From assembly GCA_937902315.1 (NCBI GenBank), contig CALGUG010000011.1, positions 262,160-326,159 of the forward strand: DNA of 64,000 nucleotides, read 5' to 3'. This document shows positions 1 to 8,027 of the stretch, piece after piece. The translations under genes and the position numbers were made by a program. The stretch's first letter is position 1. Every line of letters starts with the position of its first letter. Origin of the DNA: an uncultured Chloroflexales bacterium (lineage in GTDB: Bacteria; Chloroflexota; Chloroflexia; Chloroflexales; Chloroflexaceae). The notes below the pieces were generated by a model. That model was given only the letters and a program-made list of their open reading frames with translations, was not told the origin of the DNA and did not search any database.

Positions 1-15
1 TAAGGAGCAAAAGCT

Positions 16-1527
16 ATGGCCGCCCAATTCCCTTTTTCGCTGGCTGAGCTCAAAGAGCAGACAGACCAGTCTCTTATCGATTCTTCGTTTGTTGTGCATG
101 AAAACGCGGCTTACTGGCTGACGGGGGTTGGGGCTAGCAAGCAACTGGCGGTCCTTGCGCCCCACGCTTCGCCCGCGATCTCGGCCTTCGCTGGGAAACA
201 AAGCAGCTTCCGCGATGGCTACACCCTAAGTTACGCTGAGCTGAACCACGCCCATGCGCGCGCGCTGCGAAGCCTGCTGCCATGGCTCACACCCAAACCC
301 TGGGGCCTGCGCACAACAGCAGGCTTCGGCGACCGCCTTGGCCTGGCTACGCCAGGCCACGCGCGCGCGCTCCAAAGCGTGCTAGCAAAAGCAGCGGGCC
401 GCCCGATCACCCCATTTTTCGCCCAGCAGTCGATCCGCGAAATGGAGCGAACCGCGCGCAGCCCCGAAGATGTGATGACCGACGCGACCTGGGGCACCTT
501 TTTGGCAGGCTGGCGCGAAGGCGTAGGAGCCGACGCCGACCATCTCAAGACGCCCGCCGATATCGATGCCTGTGTGGCGGCTGGCTTCAGCTTCTACACG
601 ATCGATCCGGGCGCCTACGTTGATAGCGCGGTCGATACAGCGCCCGCCGCCGAAGTCGCTGCCAAAGTCGCCGATCTGCCTTGGGAAGCTTTGGAGATCA
701 GCCAAAAGGAGCTGGAAGAGCGCTATGTCGGCCAGAGCTACAAACTCTCGAGCGGCGAGATCGTGCTCGAAGGCGACGCGGTGATGCGTGCTGCCGCCAA
801 GTATGGCAAAGCGATCGCCCATGTCGCCAAAATGTACCGCCATCTGGCCAGCAAAAACGTGCCCTTCGAACTTGAGGTCTCGGTCGACGAAACCGACACG
901 CCGACTACCCATGCCGAGCATATCTTTATTGTGCAAGAGCTGCGCCGCCTAGGTGTGGTATGGGTCAGCCTTGCGCCGCGCTACGTGGGCAGCTTCGAAA
1001 AGGGCGTCGACTACATTGGCGATATCGATGCACTGCGCCGCGACCTGACCGTGCACGCTGCCATCGCGCGCGAGCTTGGCCCCTACAAGCTGAGCCTGCA
1101 CTCTGGATCAGATAAATTCTCGGTCTACCCCATCATCAGCGAGCTGACCGAGGGCGTGGTGCACCTCAAGACAGCGGGCACTAGCTATCTGGAAGCGTTG
1201 CGGGTGATCGCCAGCGTCGATAGCAAGCTCTTCCGCGAAATCCTCGACTTCGACCGCGCGCGCTACGAGACCGACCGCGCCTCCTACCATGTTTCGGCTA
1301 AAGTCGAACTGGTGCCTAGCGCCAGCCAACTGAGCGACGATCAGCTGCCCGGCCTGTTGGAAGACTTCCACGCCCGCCAAGTGCTGCATGTCACCTTCGG
1401 TTCGACACTTCATCAGTATGGTGATACCATCAAAGCACTGTTGCAGGCGCATGAAGAAGCCTACGCGGCTACACTTGAGCGCCACTTTATTCGACATATC
1501 GAGCCCTTCTCACAACGAGGTGCATGA
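16..1527 (+). CDS. uxaE: Tagaturonate/fructuronate epimerase, UxaE family
   Basis: This 503-aa protein resembles the UxaE family, which interconverts D-tagaturonate and D-fructuronate in the cytoplasm. That step lets galacturonate enter the glucuronate branch without UxaB/UxaA. The recognisable block is at residues 99-118 (RTTAGFGDRLGLATPGHARA), and the region around 355-375 (LSLHSGSDKFSVYP) looks like a conserved barrel strand. A strong Shine-Dalgarno (aaggag at positions 2-7) fixes the start. The stop overlaps the start of the LarA-like gene by 4 nt, so the two are translationally coupled. uxaC and a UxuB-type reductase follow on the same strand, which fits a hexuronate operon. Mannonate dehydratase and the KDG enzymes are not in the window. 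The family call is from memory of the motif. Confidence 0.85.
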   Translation: MAAQFPFSLAELKEQTDQSLIDSSFVVHENAAYWLTGVGASKQLAVLAPHASPAISAFAGKQSSFRDGYTLSYAELNHAHARALRSLLPWLTPKPWGLRTTAGFGDRLGLATPGHARALQSVLAKAAGRPITPFFAQQSIREMERTARSPEDVMTDATWGTFLAGWREGVGADADHLKTPADIDACVAAGFSFYTIDPGAYVDSAVDTAPAAEVAAKVADLPWEALEISQKELEERYVGQSYKLSSGEIVLEGDAVMRAAAKYGKAIAHVAKMYRHLASKNVPFELEVSVDETDTPTTHAEHIFIVQELRRLGVVWVSLAPRYVGSFEKGVDYIGDIDALRRDLTVHAAIARELGPYKLSLHSGSDKFSVYPIISELTEGVVHLKTAGTSYLEALRVIASVDSKLFREILDFDRARYETDRASYHVSAKVELVPSASQLSDDQLPGLLEDFHARQVLHVTFGSTLHQYGDTIKALLQAHEEAYAATLERHFIRHIEPFSQRGA

Positions 1528-2795
1528 TGGTAGTAGGACACGGTTCCACAACAGAGCTTCTTTCGGCAGAGAAAGTCGAAGCGCTGCTGGCTCAAGGCTG
1601 CGAATCGCTGGCGGTCGATGGCAAACGGGTACTGGTGATCATTCCCGATGGCACGCGCACCGCGCCCATTCCGCTGATGTATCGCTTGCTCAACGAGCAG
1701 TTGGGCCAACGAGTCGCCCAGATCGACTATCTGATCGCGCTCGGCACCCATCAGCCTATGGACGAAGCAGCCATCACCAAGCTGGTCGGCATGCCAGCTC
1801 AAGAGCGTGCTCAGCGCTTCCCCAACAGCCAGATCTATAACCACCGTTGGGATCTAGCCGATCATCTGGTTCAGATCGGTGTGATCAGCAGAAACGAGGC
1901 CAACTTCCTGACCGATGGCCTGCTTGAGCAGGAAGTGCCCGTTGTGCTCAACAAGATGATCTTCAACTACGATCAGCTGATTATCTGTGGGCCGGTCTTT
2001 CCGCACGAGGTGGCAGGCTTCTCGGGCGGCGCAAAATACTTCTTCCCTGGCATTGCGGGGGCCGATATCATCAACTTCACCCACTGGTTAGGCGCGCTCA
2101 CCACCAGCATGCATACGATCGGCATCAAAGATACGCCGGTGCGCCGTGTTATTCATCGCGCCGCGTCGTTTATCGATCGCCCGACCCTGTTGCTGGCTAT
2201 GGTGCTGAAAGGCTCGAATCTGCACGGCCTGTACATCGGCCCGCACGAAGAGACGTGGAGCGTGGCTTCGGATCTCTCGGCGGAGCTAAACATCGTCAAA
2301 ACTACACGGGCCTACAAACATGTGCTAGCAATGCCCTCCGAGATGTATGACGATCTCTGGACGGCAGCCAAGGGCATGTACAAGACCGAGCCGACCATCG
2401 CCGACGGCGGCGAAGTGATCATCTACGCGCCCCATATCAGCGAGGTCTCCTACACCCACGGTCACATCATCGATAAAGTCGGTTACCATGTGCGCGACTA
2501 CTTCACCAAACAGTGGGATCGCTTCAAAGATGTGCCGGGCGGCATTTTGGCGCATAGCACCCATGTGAAGGGCTCGGGCAGCTACGATGCCGCAACGGGG
2601 ATCGAAACGCCCCGCATCAATGTGATATTGGCGACCCAGATTCCCGAAGAGCGCTGCCGCAAGATTAATTTGGGCTATCTGGATTACCGCACGATCGACC
2701 CACAACGCTGGGCCAATCGCGAAGATGAGGGCTATCTGCTGGTGGAACACGCTGGCGAGATGCTCTTCCGCAATGATGAAATCGTTTCAAAATAG
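1524..2795 (+). CDS. LarA-family nickel-pincer racemase/epimerase (DUF2088), substrate probably a sugar acid
   Basis: This 423-aa protein matches the lactate racemase LarA family, whose members use a nickel-pincer nucleotide cofactor to racemise or epimerise alpha-hydroxy acids. Visible signatures are the N-terminal PDGTRTAP loop (41-48), GTHQP (74-78), H107, the HEVAG...GGAK block (H161, K171, the likely cofactor-tethering lysine) and H187. These correspond to LarA H108, H174, K184 and H200. It overlaps uxaE by 4 nt, and no larB, larC or larE is in the window. LarA homologues are known to act on substrates other than lactate. The operon position argues for a hexonate or uronate step rather than lactate, but that is inference. 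Confidence 0.8.
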   Translation: MMVVGHGSTTELLSAEKVEALLAQGCESLAVDGKRVLVIIPDGTRTAPIPLMYRLLNEQLGQRVAQIDYLIALGTHQPMDEAAITKLVGMPAQERAQRFPNSQIYNHRWDLADHLVQIGVISRNEANFLTDGLLEQEVPVVLNKMIFNYDQLIICGPVFPHEVAGFSGGAKYFFPGIAGADIINFTHWLGALTTSMHTIGIKDTPVRRVIHRAASFIDRPTLLLAMVLKGSNLHGLYIGPHEETWSVASDLSAELNIVKTTRAYKHVLAMPSEMYDDLWTAAKGMYKTEPTIADGGEVIIYAPHISEVSYTHGHIIDKVGYHVRDYFTKQWDRFKDVPGGILAHSTHVKGSGSYDAATGIETPRINVILATQIPEERCRKINLGYLDYRTIDPQRWANREDEGYLLVEHAGEMLFRNDEIVSK

Positions 2796-2816
2796 GTCTT
2801 TACGAAATCCGCTTGA

Positions 2817-2970
2817 ATCGTTGTATTTTAGGGCGGTCTCTCGGCGCACAACTACCACACCCTGGTTACGGGCGAGCTGTTGGTAGCCGTAGGCGGACGC
2901 GCTAGCAGCCCTCTTTGGGGTAGAGAGCACGCCGCTAGAGTACTGAAGTGATCAAACGGATTCGGCATTA
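2817..2970. repeat. Dispersed intergenic elements: type-B core plus half of a type-A element
   Basis: The gap before the aldo/keto reductase carries a type-B copy with core TAGCCGTAGGCGGACGCG near 2884-2901, inside an imperfect palindromic context (ttggtagccg / cgccgctag). It is followed by a right-end fragment of a type-A element (caaacggattcggcat, about 2952-2967). The same pair recurs in many other gaps of the window. A GTG at 2948 lies in this repeat and is not a credible gene start. Confidence 0.7.
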
Positions 2971-2992
2971 TTCATTCAAGGAATCAGGTTCT

Positions 2993-3976
2993 ATGAAATT
3001 TCGCAGTTTAGGTCGCACCGGATACGATGTCTCAGAGATCAGCTTTGGCTGCTGGGCCATCGGTGGAAGCTGGGGCGATGTTGATGATAGCGAATCGCTG
3101 GCGGCGCTCCATCGGGCGCTCGATCTGGGCGTCAACTTTTTCGACACCGCCGATGTCTATGGCGATGGCCGTAGCGAACGTCTGTTAGCCCGCCTGCGCC
3201 GCGAACGCAGCGAGCCGTTCTATGTCGCTACCAAACTGGGGCGTCGGCTCGACCCGCATGTGGCCAGCGGCTATACCAAAGAGAATATGACCGCTTTTGT
3301 GGAGCGCAGCCTGCGCAACCTCGAAGTCGAAGCGCTCGATCTGGTGCAACTGCACTGCCCGCCTTCGGAGGTCTTTGAGAACGAAGCGGTCTTCGAGGCT
3401 TTGGAGGATCTGGTTCAGGCTGGCAAACTGCGGGCCTACGGCGTAAGCGTTGAGAAGGTCAGCGAGGCCATGCGCGCCCTACAGTACCCCAATATGCAGT
3501 CGGTTCAGATCATCTTCAACGCCTTCCGCCTCAAGCCAAGCGAGCAATTCTTCGCCGCCGCCCGCGAGCGCCAAGTCGGCATTATCGCGCGTGTGCCGCT
3601 GGCGAGCGGTCTACTGACTGGCAAGCTGACCCGCGAAAGCACCTTCGCCCCCGACGATCACCGCAACTACAACCGCAACGGCGAGTCGTTCGATAAGGGC
3701 GAGACCTTCTCGGGCGTCGATTACGAGCTGGGCCTGCAAGCGGTCGAAGAGCTCCGCGCTCTGGTGCCCGAAGGTATGACGATGGCGCAATTCGCCCTGC
3801 GCTGGATCTTGATGTTCCCCGAAGTGACTTGTGCTATTCCGGGCGCCAAGAACCCCAGCCAAGCCGAAACCAATATCGCCGCCGCCGACTTCCCACCTTT
3901 GAGCGACGAGACCATGCGCAAGGTGGCCGATATTTACGACCGCTTGATTCGCCCCACAGTGCACCATTTGTGGTAA
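2993..3976 (+). CDS. Aldo/keto reductase
   Basis: This 327-aa protein is a NAD(P)H-dependent aldo/keto reductase with a (beta/alpha)8 barrel. The tetrad is visible as D51 and Y56 (FFDTADVYGDGRSE), K81 (VATKLG) and H121 (VQLHCP). The late segment with WILMFPEVTCAIPGAKNPSQ matches the C-terminal nucleotide-binding region. I chose the ATG at 2993, preceded by aagg at 2977-2980, because an in-frame GTG further upstream lies in a dispersed repeat and would add a peptide encoded by repeat DNA. It sits between the LarA-like gene and uxaC, so it may reduce a sugar-derived carbonyl, but the substrate cannot be read from the sequence. Confidence 0.85.
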   Translation: MKFRSLGRTGYDVSEISFGCWAIGGSWGDVDDSESLAALHRALDLGVNFFDTADVYGDGRSERLLARLRRERSEPFYVATKLGRRLDPHVASGYTKENMTAFVERSLRNLEVEALDLVQLHCPPSEVFENEAVFEALEDLVQAGKLRAYGVSVEKVSEAMRALQYPNMQSVQIIFNAFRLKPSEQFFAAARERQVGIIARVPLASGLLTGKLTRESTFAPDDHRNYNRNGESFDKGETFSGVDYELGLQAVEELRALVPEGMTMAQFALRWILMFPEVTCAIPGAKNPSQAETNIAAADFPPLSDETMRKVADIYDRLIRPTVHHLW

Positions 3977-4032
3977 TCGCCGCGCTTAGCAGCGCTTGAT
4001 CGCATCTGGCTGGAAGCGGCTTCCAGCCCTGC

Positions 4033-4063
4033 GCGAGAGGTGCAGCTCGGCTGCACCTCTCGC
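4033..4063 (+). terminator. Strong hairpin after the aldo/keto reductase
   Basis: A perfect 14-bp stem (gcgagaggtgcagc) with a 3-nt loop lies 56 nt after the stop. No T-tract follows, so it may act as an mRNA-stabilising or attenuating hairpin rather than a classical intrinsic terminator. Confidence 0.5.
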
Positions 4064-4120
4064 ATTACACGCATGTCTAACGACGCATCGCAGCGCCGTT
4101 TACTTACGGAGAGGTTTGTT

Positions 4121-5557
4121 ATGGCAACGAGTTCAGCTCCAAAAGCGTGGGTTCTCTCTCCTGACCGCTGCTTCGACTCCGACCCAGCCCAACGCCAAAT
4201 CGCCCAAGCGCTCTATAGCTCCGTTAAAGATCTGCCTTTGATCTGCCCGCACGGCCATGTGCCGCCAGCGCTTTTATCCAATCCAGAAGCGAGCTTCGGC
4301 AGTCCCGCAGATCTGTTTATCATTCCCGACCACTACGTCTTCCGCATGCTTTACAGCCAAGGGGTGGCGCTCGAAGATTTGGGCGTGCCGCGCCAAGACG
4401 GCGGTCCTGTCGAAAGCGATCACCGCAAGATCTGGCAGCGCTTCGCCGATCACTTCCATCTCTTCCGTGCCACGCCGACCGGACTATGGCTAGCCGACGA
4501 GCTGGTCAATCTGTTCGGCATCAGCGAGAAGCTGACCAGCGAGAGCGCCCAACGGATCTACGATCAGATCGAGGCCCGCCTAGCCGATCCGAGCTTCCGC
4601 CCACGGGCACTCTTCGAGCGCTTCAATATCGAAGTGCTTTGCACCACCGACTTTGCGACCGATAGCTTGGCCGAACACCAGTCGCTCTTGGCCGAAGGCT
4701 TCTACAAAGTGCGCCCGACCTTCCGCCCCGATGGTGTGATCAATATCGATACGCCCAACTGGCGAGCCAACATCGACAAGCTGAGCGAACTGAGTGCGAT
4801 CGATGTGGTCGACTACAATTCGTTTGTCAAAGCGCTTGAAGCGCGCCGGGCCTTCTTTAAGTCTTTAGGCGCAACCGCCACCGACCACAGCGCGGCCTCT
4901 CCGGCCAGCGAGCGCATCTCGGAGGGCGAGGCCCAGGCGATCTTCAGCCGCGCCCTGCGAGGCGAGGCCAGCGCCGCCGACGCCGCTCGTTTCACGGCCC
5001 ATATGCTGAACGAGATGGCGCGCATGAGCGTCGAAGATGGCTTGGTGATGCAGTTGCACGTCGGCAGTCGCCGCAACCACAACAGCGAACTCTTCGCGCG
5101 CTTCGGAGCCGACAAAGGCGCAGATATCCCGCTCCAGACCGAATGGACGCGCAATCTGCACCCCTTGCTGAATGCCTACGGCAACGATCCGCGCTTCCGC
5201 CTGATTCTCTTCACACTCGACGAGAGCACCTATAGCCGCGAGCTAGCGCCCTTGGCGGGCCACTATCCAGCCGTGCTGCTCGGACCACCTTGGTGGTTCT
5301 ACGACAGCGTGTTGGGCATGCAGCGTTACCTTGATCTGGTGGTCGAGACGGCTGGCATCTACAATACGGCCGGCTTCAACGACGATACGCGCGCCTTCGC
5401 TTCGATTCCGGCTCGTCACGATGTTTGGCGACGAGTCACCAGCAACTGGCTGGCAGGCCAAGTGGTGCGCGGCATTATCGACGAGGAAGACGCCCAAGAG
5501 ATGGCGTACGAATTCGCTTACGGACTAGCAAAACGCGCCTATCGTTTAGATCAATAG
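4121..5557 (+). CDS. uxaC: Uronate (glucuronate/galacturonate) isomerase
   Basis: This 478-aa protein is uronate isomerase, a cytoplasmic amidohydrolase-fold enzyme that converts D-galacturonate to D-tagaturonate and D-glucuronate to D-fructuronate. The metal-binding HxH is at H44/H46 (ICPHGHVPP). Typical blocks follow: FNIEVLCTTDFATDSL, MQLHVGSRRNHN and the late LLGPPWWFYDSVLGM. Length matches E. coli UxaC (about 470 aa). The ATG at 4121 follows ggagagg at 4108-4114. A longer reading frame back to 4040 begins beside the hairpin and lacks a ribosome site. It supplies the substrates for UxaE and the SDR that follows 18 nt downstream. Confidence 0.93.
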   Translation: MATSSAPKAWVLSPDRCFDSDPAQRQIAQALYSSVKDLPLICPHGHVPPALLSNPEASFGSPADLFIIPDHYVFRMLYSQGVALEDLGVPRQDGGPVESDHRKIWQRFADHFHLFRATPTGLWLADELVNLFGISEKLTSESAQRIYDQIEARLADPSFRPRALFERFNIEVLCTTDFATDSLAEHQSLLAEGFYKVRPTFRPDGVINIDTPNWRANIDKLSELSAIDVVDYNSFVKALEARRAFFKSLGATATDHSAASPASERISEGEAQAIFSRALRGEASAADAARFTAHMLNEMARMSVEDGLVMQLHVGSRRNHNSELFARFGADKGADIPLQTEWTRNLHPLLNAYGNDPRFRLILFTLDESTYSRELAPLAGHYPAVLLGPPWWFYDSVLGMQRYLDLVVETAGIYNTAGFNDDTRAFASIPARHDVWRRVTSNWLAGQVVRGIIDEEDAQEMAYEFAYGLAKRAYRLDQ

Positions 5558-5575
5558 GGCGCAGGGAGAGAGATA

Positions 5576-6418
5576 ATGAGCTTTTTGAACAACCTCTTCA
5601 GCCTCGAAGGCAAAGTCGCAATCATTACCGGTGGCACAGGCGTCTTGGGCGGTGCCATGGCTCGCGGTTTGGGCCAAGCCGGCGCCAAGGTCGGCGTGCT
5701 CGGGCGTCGCCAAGCGCTGGCCGAACAGGTGGCGCAAGAGATCGAGGCCGCTGGCGGCCAAGCCATGGCCCTGCCCGCCGATGTGCTCAACAAAGAGCAG
5801 CTTGAGGCGGCGCGCGACAAGGTATTGGAGCGCTGGGGCAAGATCGATATTTTGGTCAATGCCGCCGGTGGCAATGTGCCCGCTGCGACCCTCACGCCCG
5901 ACAAAACCGTGTTCGATCTGCCCGTCGAAGCCTTCCAGCAGGTCTTCGATCTCAATTTGATGGGCTCGCTGCTGCCCAGCCAAGTCTTTGGCGCGGCTAT
6001 GGTCAAGCCCAAAGCCGAAGGCCAAAAGCCCGAAGGCTGCATCGTCAACATCTCGTCGATGGGCGCGATCCGCGTGATCACCCGCGTGGTCGGCTATTCG
6101 GCGGCCAAGGCGGCCATCGATAACTTCACGCGCTGGATGTCGGTCGAGCTGGCCCGCAGCTACGGCCCGGGCCTGCGCGTCAATGCGATCGCCCCCGGCT
6201 TCTTTATCGGCGAGCAGAACCGCGCACTGCTGCTCGAACCCGATGGCAGCCTGACCGCGCGCGGGCGCACCATCATCGAGCATACACCCGCCGGGCGCTT
6301 CGGCGAACCCAACGAGCTGGTCAGCACCTTGATCTGGCTGGTCAGCCCGGGCGCCAGCTTCGTCAACGGCGTGGTCGTTCCAGTCGACGGTGGCTTCAAC
6401 GTCTTTAGCGGCGTTTAG
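5576..6418 (+). CDS. uxuB: SDR-family D-mannonate oxidoreductase (fructuronate reductase), UxuB-like
   Basis: This 280-aa short-chain dehydrogenase has the Rossmann motif TGGTGVLGG (18-26), NAAGG (95-99), a catalytic Ser at 160/161 and YSAAK (Y174, K178). It ends in the usual VPVDGGF segment. Length and the long loop after NAAG fit the Bacillus-type UxuB group, which reduces D-fructuronate to D-mannonate. This differs from the long-chain E. coli UxuB. It follows uxaC by 18 nt with gggagag as ribosome site, so it completes the route from galacturonate or glucuronate to mannonate. Gluconate 5-dehydrogenase-like activity is the main alternative. Confidence 0.8.
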   Translation: MSFLNNLFSLEGKVAIITGGTGVLGGAMARGLGQAGAKVGVLGRRQALAEQVAQEIEAAGGQAMALPADVLNKEQLEAARDKVLERWGKIDILVNAAGGNVPAATLTPDKTVFDLPVEAFQQVFDLNLMGSLLPSQVFGAAMVKPKAEGQKPEGCIVNISSMGAIRVITRVVGYSAAKAAIDNFTRWMSVELARSYGPGLRVNAIAPGFFIGEQNRALLLEPDGSLTARGRTIIEHTPAGRFGEPNELVSTLIWLVSPGASFVNGVVVPVDGGFNVFSGV

Positions 6419-6427
6419 TTCAGTCAG

Positions 6428-6455
6428 GGGCAGAGAATCGAGCGATTCTCTGCCC
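6428..6455 (+). terminator. Hairpin after uxuB
   Basis: A 13-bp perfect stem (gggcagagaatcg / cgattctctgccc) with a 2-nt loop follows 9 nt after the stop, then ctcattgttt. It probably ends or attenuates the uronate transcript before the next gene. Confidence 0.55.
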
Positions 6456-6479
6456 TCATTGTTTACGAGGAGGTGACCA

Positions 6480-7985
6480 ATGCCTGCGACACGCCTCGAA
6501 GACCTGCCCGCGCATGCCCGCGACCTGGCATCGCGTTCGCTCGATTGGATGGATGCGTGCTGGGATGCCGATGTCGCGCTCTTTCGCACACCTCACGACA
6601 AACTCTACGAAGCGGGCAAATTGGGCGTGCCCGGCCATTTGGTGCGCGAAAGCGGCTGGTATGCGCTCGGCCTGCTGTTGCGCAACCGTGCCGACGATCG
6701 GGAGCGCGCTATCCGCACACTGGAAAGCGTCTTGAACTATCAGTTCGACGCGCCCGACCAGCCCTACCACGGCACCTGGTATCGCTCGCCGCACGAGCCG
6801 CCGCCGCCCGCCAATCCTCGAGAGTGGAAGGATTACGATCCCAATTGGCGCGAGTTTATCGGCACGACTCTGGCCCTGATTCTGATCGAATACGCCGATC
6901 AACTGCCCGCCGCCTTGATCGAGCGGATCGATGCGGCGCTGCAACGGGCGGCCGTCGGCACCTTAGCCCGCCACGTTTCCGCCAGCTACACCAATATCGC
7001 GCTGATGACCTCCTTTCTGCTGCAGTTCGCAGGCGAACGCTACCAGCGCCCCGAGTGGACCGAAGCCAGTAGCGAGCTGGCCGAGCAGATCTGGGAGCTC
7101 TTCCGGCGCACATCGACCTTCGAGGAGTTCAACTCGCCGACCTACTACGGCATCGATCTCTACGCGCTCGCGCTCTGGCGCAGCTACGCCACCCAGCCCT
7201 TTTTGCGCGAAAAGGGTGCCGCCATAGAGCGCAGGATCTGGCAGGAGATCGCCCAAACCTACCACGCCGAGATGCGCAATATCGTCGGGCCATACGACCG
7301 TAGCTACAGCATGGATATGCGCAACTACGTCAGTTGTTTGGCCCTGTGGATCTGGCTGATCACTGGCTACGAGCGCGCGCCCTTCCCCGATATCCGCCAC
7401 GACTTCGGGCATAACTGGGACTTCGCCCTCGCTCCGGCGGTGGCGCTGCTGGGGCTTGATCTGCCCAGCGAGCTCGAACAGCACTTCAGGCAGTTCAGCG
7501 GGCCGCGCAGCTTACGCATCGTGATCAACCACGAGCCAGAGCGGGTCGCCACCGCCTATCTGGCAGAGCGTATCATGTTGGGAGGCGAAGAGGCGCCCAG
7601 CAGCCATCGCCCCAACAACAGCCAGTACCATCCTGCCACCCTGCACTGGCTTAGCGGGCAGGACAATCAGCTCGGCTGGATCAAGATCAACAATACGGCC
7701 CCTATCCGCGCCCAAGCTGAAGGCACCAGTCTGCGCATGTTTATCCAAGCGCAGCGTGGAGGCGAGTTGAACTTTAGCTTTCGCATCGGCGGCGATCTAG
7801 CGCTCTCGTTCGAGATGATCGAGCGCGGCCGTTGGCGACTGCCGGGCCTAAATATCGATGTGATGACTCAAGCCGAAAGCGTTGCGGTTGAACAAGCGGG
7901 CAATGAGTTGCTGGTAAGCTACACCGCCCGCAATCTCCCGCCACGCGCTATGGTACGCTGTACCCTGATCGCCGAACTTGTCTAG
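6480..7985 (+). CDS. Unrecognised soluble 501-aa protein, possibly an alpha/alpha-toroid carbohydrate-active protein
   Basis: I do not recognise the family with confidence. The protein has no signal peptide or membrane segment. Its N-terminal two thirds read as repeated amphipathic helices with aromatic-rich turns (PYHGTWYRSPHEPPPP at 95-110, KDYDPNWREF at 117-126, and FNSPTYYGIDLYAL). That is the look of an (alpha/alpha)n toroid. The C-terminal about 130 residues look beta-rich. This arrangement is common in glycoside hydrolases, polysaccharide lyases and epimerases. It starts 24 nt after the uxuB hairpin with gaggagg as ribosome site, so a role in releasing or processing uronate-containing sugars is plausible. 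No catalytic residues can be assigned. Confidence 0.6.
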   Translation: MPATRLEDLPAHARDLASRSLDWMDACWDADVALFRTPHDKLYEAGKLGVPGHLVRESGWYALGLLLRNRADDRERAIRTLESVLNYQFDAPDQPYHGTWYRSPHEPPPPANPREWKDYDPNWREFIGTTLALILIEYADQLPAALIERIDAALQRAAVGTLARHVSASYTNIALMTSFLLQFAGERYQRPEWTEASSELAEQIWELFRRTSTFEEFNSPTYYGIDLYALALWRSYATQPFLREKGAAIERRIWQEIAQTYHAEMRNIVGPYDRSYSMDMRNYVSCLALWIWLITGYERAPFPDIRHDFGHNWDFALAPAVALLGLDLPSELEQHFRQFSGPRSLRIVINHEPERVATAYLAERIMLGGEEAPSSHRPNNSQYHPATLHWLSGQDNQLGWIKINNTAPIRAQAEGTSLRMFIQAQRGGELNFSFRIGGDLALSFEMIERGRWRLPGLNIDVMTQAESVAVEQAGNELLVSYTARNLPPRAMVRCTLIAELV

Positions 7986-8027
7986 AAATCGTCGTTATGT
8001 CTCACTTTGTGAAGAAAGGGAAGTTGC

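Noticed and set aside
2948..2992. N-terminal extension of the aldo/keto reductase from a GTG
   Set aside because: The extension is encoded by a family-A repeat end; the ATG at 2993 has its own ribosome site and starts the family's conserved sequence.
5546..6589. 347-codon minus-strand frame opposite the SDR gene
   Set aside because: Shadow; the plus-strand protein has a complete SDR motif set.
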